The position numbers and the translations under genes were made by a program. A stretch of 53,259 nucleotides of DNA from an uncultured Cytophagales bacterium (GTDB lineage: Bacteria > Bacteroidota > Bacteroidia > Cytophagales > Bernardetiaceae), in the NCBI GenBank assembly GCA_937136415.1, contig CAKZOK010000187.1, forward strand, positions 1-53,259, written 5' to 3'. The notes under the pieces were generated by a model that saw only the letters and a program-made list of their open reading frames with translations, searched no databases and had not been told where the DNA came from. This document shows positions 50,801 through 53,259 of the stretch, piece after piece; position 1 is the first letter of the stretch; every line of letters starts with the position of its first letter.

Positions 50801-52997
50801 AGAGTTTGCTGCCAAATTAGCCTCATCAACAGGTAAAATTAATGCTGTTACGATTAATGAAGCTATGTTTCCTCAAGTAGAATTAGAAAACTACCAAATG
50901 AAATGGCTACCAAAACAAGACAGCATGATGCTTACCACCACCGATACACCTTTTAGAATGTATAAAGGAGAAGGAGGAACGCTCAAAGAAGCAAATTATA
51001 CAGGAACATTAGCACTTACACCAATAGGATTAAAAGGCTATGGAATAGTAGAAACACAAGATGCAATCATCGAATCCAAATTATTTGCCTTCGAAACAAC
51101 TCGTGTATTTGGTCGTCAGTCAGATTTTCAAATCAAATCACTAGGAGGAACTTTGCCCCCTGCTGTATCTGCAAATAACGTCAAATTTGAATATGATATT
51201 TTGGCTTCTCCACGCACAGCAACAATTACTTCAGAGGTATTGGGAGAGCAAGTATTTGACTTTCCTAGTTTGAAATACAAAACATCACTCGCAACTGGAT
51301 ATTGGAATGCAGATGCTCAAACGGTTGCTTTTCGTTTAGATGAAACAGGAGATATTAGTAAGCAGTATTTTGTTTCTACTGCTCCAGAACAAGACAGCCT
51401 AAATTTTAGAGCTGCTTTTGCAAATTATCATATTCCTAGTGGAAATTTGAGTGTAGGTGGTGTGCCTTATATTTTGGTGGTAGATACTGAAATATATCCA
51501 AGAGAAGGAAATATTACTATTCGTGAAAATGCCAAAATGGATAAATTAGAAGATGCAGAATTGGTAATTAATTATGTCAATAAATACCACAAACTTACTG
51601 AGGGAAATATTGATATTCTTTCCAGAAACGAATACCAAGGAGAAGCTGTTCTAAATTATGATAATGGAACAGACAAAATACAATATCTAAGACTGAATAA
51701 TTATGGAAAACAAATAATTACAGAAAATGACTTGCCTGATAGCTTGCGCAAAACATCTATTGCCGAAAAGCTAATCGGAACAGAAGGAACAGTTTCTGTA
51801 ACAAGTATCGAAGAAAACGATGATATTATCGATGATACTGATTTTATTTATTCAGAAGGTAAGCAATTTAGAGGAGAAGTAACTCTAAAAGCGTGGCTTT
51901 CTCAACTAGAATTTAATGGGCAAGCAAGGCTAGTGATTGATGGTGTACCTCAAACAGGTTGGTTTCCTTTGGTAAGTGCTGCGTATGTAAATTTAGATTC
52001 TAAAAAAGCACAGAAAATTGCAGCAAAAGGCTCATCAGAAGTAATTAGAGAACAAAAAATTGCTGGTCAGCCAGCATTTACAGGAATTTATTTAAGTGAA
52101 AATGGCTTATTTGTGCCTGTTATGCAGCAAGATATTCCAAAATCTGACCCAATATTATTAGGAGAAGGGGAAGTAAAAGTAAAACCTGAAGAAAAATCTA
52201 TTTTAGTGATTTCTGAAGCAAGAGCAAATACCAACGAAATTGCAGATGGAAATTCTTTTCAAGCCAGCAAAACATTAGGAACTGCACAATTTGATGGTAA
52301 ATTAATGTTATTTAAAAATAATCAAAGGGCGCAAATAGATGTATCAGGAGTAGGAAAAGCTAATTTCCAAAACAAACAATATACTGTCGATGCAATGGTA
52401 AGTATTAATATAGAAGCTAAAGGAAATGCTTTTTCATTCATGAAAAATGATTTAAACTCTTTTGTAGAAGAAAACAGAGGAAGATTAGAACTCAAACCAA
52501 CTGTAAACAAATCAAAAAACACACTTCTCAAAATTGCTGCGCAAGTGGGAGCTAAGGAAGCGCAAACATTTCAAAAACGATTTGCTCCAAATGATTATGG
52601 AATATCAGATGTAATTAGCAAAACGGTTGTACTTTCTGATGTAACAATGAACTGGTCGCCAGACCAACAGTCTTTTTATAGTGTCGGAGATATTGGATTG
52701 GCTGCCATTTTGAGAGAAGAAATAGATGTAAAAACAACAGGGTATCTTGAAATTCCACAGACAGGAAGTAGAGATGAATTTACATTATATTTCGAACTTG
52801 ACCCAGATAAATGGTATTATTTTCAGTTTGATGGACGTAATCTCAAAACACTTTCTTCAAATGAAGAATACAATACAATCATCACAGCCCCAAAAGCAAA
52901 AGACAAATTTGACTTAGCTGACCAAGCCGATGTAGATGAATTTATGGCTCGCTTTAGAGGTGTTTATCCTGCCACTCCTTCAATTCCTATTGAATAA
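47835..52997 (+). CDS. Very large exported protein, function unknown
   Basis: A 1720-residue protein with an N-terminal membrane or signal segment (SVFWSFFLLFMIISFASQAQ, about 20-39). An alpha-helical part (40-180) follows, then an acidic Trp/Glu/Asp-rich low-complexity stretch (about 205-280: GWGTTETEDDNGGWDNTGW). From about 290 to 1700 it looks beta-rich, with many short strands ending in Gly/Asn. I recognise no catalytic motif. It resembles conserved unknown exported proteins of Cytophagales. A gliding, envelope-assembly or long beta-structure role is possible but unsupported. It is monocistronic, with a terminator after the stop. Confidence 0.8.
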   Translation: MLILEKLLRKIQPQKKLRNSVFWSFFLLFMIISFASQAQRHFNNQKNFVQDMRQVIERKSQPTTLEIADGMATLWDNEMSEEQKKILFKVAKNMYKRSYPTNPTSEDFYACIVYGKKNGKLTDELLLSFLKVADTTVLESSIGVATNFYRITRLYLTENKLYKYRETSGVTVEGNSNFSFGYGREAAVPKDAVELPAEVTEVIETEGKKEKKETAEDLGWGTTETEDDNGGWDNTGWETEEENTGFVEVDEGVWGQEDEWGDQGDWETETEMQTPIEDSFLINEYTPPVSQKEPLAGPYMNLENISFIIQTPNDKVEIKNTTGQVVFAKAVFTGEGGRFDWGVLPDVYGEFSKFTFEVQKPEIKAEEFKLYYSNYIDSAVVGKFDYFASRTNKTENPLYPRFTSYRSNTEVKGFLKDIIYEGGFSLIGKKIISKSLEKGTSSIRLERDGIVRFKSVSRQDYVFSKHAVTNRLSQLIIYIGEKDSLFHQGVKLRYDDESEQLLARRDKKLFKYAPFIDSYHDVSISADYASWDLKSDTMNIYSLAGRGAVMAAYEAASKNESKRDSILKQIDFVSVTSNAYFNEYELRAVQGMYPFNPLVMAWAYIAQRRPFRLSFKSADLANHFKQKPVQVKSSMRSMAGAGFVEYDDITDKVTLTQKGVLYARANLPINSRLRSDYDQIRLSSLGTNQDNLTYYFENNELKVRGVEEVMYSNAKVDSVNYFAVKAKPVDKQVIIKENRNMSINGQVAAKNFIFNGEGFEFDYRSFKFDMEKIDSMQFFVDGDTMPNSFKDVAGTFSINLPYNKAGIYGKGRFKDSERYPLFNTTSGGTVRFGGNEVMGGAYSDSTVRFDVDNFTLDSLAKRKPEDLRFGGTFNTPIFDKFKEPIRVMPDKSLGFTHNVNDPQHADGMSLYGGKGKLLEGRVVVSNSGIRAGSERYIQDIEENPKKNVKTEDSQDEDIIDNKPAKMTYLAAELNSNDFIFFADSVTSKKEFAAKLASSTGKINAVTINEAMFPQVELENYQMKWLPKQDSMMLTTTDTPFRMYKGEGGTLKEANYTGTLALTPIGLKGYGIVETQDAIIESKLFAFETTRVFGRQSDFQIKSLGGTLPPAVSANNVKFEYDILASPRTATITSEVLGEQVFDFPSLKYKTSLATGYWNADAQTVAFRLDETGDISKQYFVSTAPEQDSLNFRAAFANYHIPSGNLSVGGVPYILVVDTEIYPREGNITIRENAKMDKLEDAELVINYVNKYHKLTEGNIDILSRNEYQGEAVLNYDNGTDKIQYLRLNNYGKQIITENDLPDSLRKTSIAEKLIGTEGTVSVTSIEENDDIIDDTDFIYSEGKQFRGEVTLKAWLSQLEFNGQARLVIDGVPQTGWFPLVSAAYVNLDSKKAQKIAAKGSSEVIREQKIAGQPAFTGIYLSENGLFVPVMQQDIPKSDPILLGEGEVKVKPEEKSILVISEARANTNEIADGNSFQASKTLGTAQFDGKLMLFKNNQRAQIDVSGVGKANFQNKQYTVDAMVSINIEAKGNAFSFMKNDLNSFVEENRGRLELKPTVNKSKNTLLKIAAQVGAKEAQTFQKRFAPNDYGISDVISKTVVLSDVTMNWSPDQQSFYSVGDIGLAAILREEIDVKTTGYLEIPQTGSRDEFTLYFELDPDKWYYFQFDGRNLKTLSSNEEYNTIITAPKAKDKFDLADQADVDEFMARFRGVYPATPSIPIE

Positions 52998-53027
52998 ATT
53001 TTAAATATTTTTAGAAAATACAAAATC

Positions 53028-53072
53028 AAAAAGCTCATTTGTTTACATAATGTAAATGAACGAGCTTTTTCA
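53028..53072 (+). terminator. Terminator after the large exported protein gene
   Basis: AAAAAGCTC (53028-53036) pairs with GAGCTTTTT (53062-53070), and an inner TTTACAT/ATGTAAA helix extends the stem. A T-run closes it. Confidence 0.85.
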
Positions 53073-53095
53073 ATAAATCAAATTATCCAATGCCC

Positions 53096-53127
53096 TTGTT
53101 GGTGTTTTAGTGAAGCGACACCAACAA
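53096..53127 (+). repeat. Dispersed palindrome, family A, copy 4
   Basis: TTGTTGGTGT, loop TTTAGTGAAGCG, then ACACCAACAA. Preceded by AATGCCC, like the 37473 copy, which has AATGCCG. It lies downstream of the terminator. The remaining 130 bases to the window edge show no gene. Confidence 0.8.
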
Positions 53128-53259
53128 CCAAATAAAATTAAGTTACACAGATTTTGATTAGATATATCCCTCACCCCTCGCCCTAGGCTGTTCAAAATTT
53201 GGTTATTTTCTCATACAGTTTTCGTGTCTTTTGAAATTTAGCTACCTCGTAGCGTAACC

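Noticed and set aside
1..53259. A CRISPR array
   Set aside because: The repeats found are single dispersed palindromes or MITEs with unrelated surroundings. No regularly spaced repeat-spacer pattern and no cas genes are present.

Overview
The window is AT-rich DNA from a Bacteroidota bacterium, most likely a Cytophagales relative of Bernardetia, Flexibacter or Microscilla. The taxonomic level is my inference. Evidence includes the absence of Shine-Dalgarno sequences before start codons and several promoters of the Bacteroidota form (TTG or TTTG, about 19-20 bp, then TAnnTTTG). The proteins also fit: BatA, YfhO, S46 dipeptidyl peptidase, 7TMR-DISM with SpoIIE, a kinase-AAA-GAF-SpoIIE fusion, and large exported proteins with Bacteroidota-style signal peptides.

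Layout. 1-5100: an unknown protein, a DUF2158 protein, tRNA-His on the minus strand, a triple-TIR membrane protein and an inositol-monophosphatase (SuhB family). 5170-12600: a YfhO membrane protein, a BamA/TamA-like outer-membrane protein, a small lipoprotein and a TonB-dependent receptor behind a clear promoter with a palindrome. 12604-17857 (minus): a 1178-residue RecQ-like protein whose helicase motifs are eroded, followed by four tandem small paralogues that resemble the SpoIIAA/STAS fold. 17858-20174: repeat-rich spacers around an FtsX/LolE-type ABC permease. 20175-28972: a 1781-residue kinase/ATPase/GAF/SpoIIE protein, a secreted beta-helix protein and a BatA-type protein. 29016-37419: DUF3781, DoxX, DUF4440, aspartate-semialdehyde dehydrogenase, an S46 peptidase, a decayed Rpn/PD-(D/E)XK transposase, lipoate-protein ligase and a MORN-repeat exported protein. 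37557-39335: a cobalamin riboswitch driving a beta-propeller lipoprotein (BtuG-like), then a MITE nested in another MITE. 39380-46409: four more small STAS-like proteins, a nucleotidyltransferase, an MBOAT acyltransferase and a 7TMR-DISM/SpoIIE phosphatase. 46406-52997: a membrane-anchored glucosaminidase and a 1720-residue exported protein of unknown function.

How the genes may work together. Eight small proteins (about 133-148 residues) in two or three related groups share a STAS/SpoIIAA-like outline. They share this window with two SpoIIE-type phosphatases, one of which also carries a Ser/Thr kinase. SpoIIE phosphatases classically act on phosphorylated STAS proteins, so a multi-branched partner-switching network is the most interesting hypothesis here. 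One trio member pair sits directly behind the 7TMR phosphatase. One quartet sits directly behind the pseudo-helicase, which may be an unrecognised cassette.

The intergenic DNA carries at least four families of short palindromic or MITE-like repeats. One copy has a perfect 14-bp terminal inverted repeat and an 8-9 bp target duplication. Another has extended the apparent reading frame of a DUF3781 gene. No CRISPR array, phage region or intact transposase was seen.
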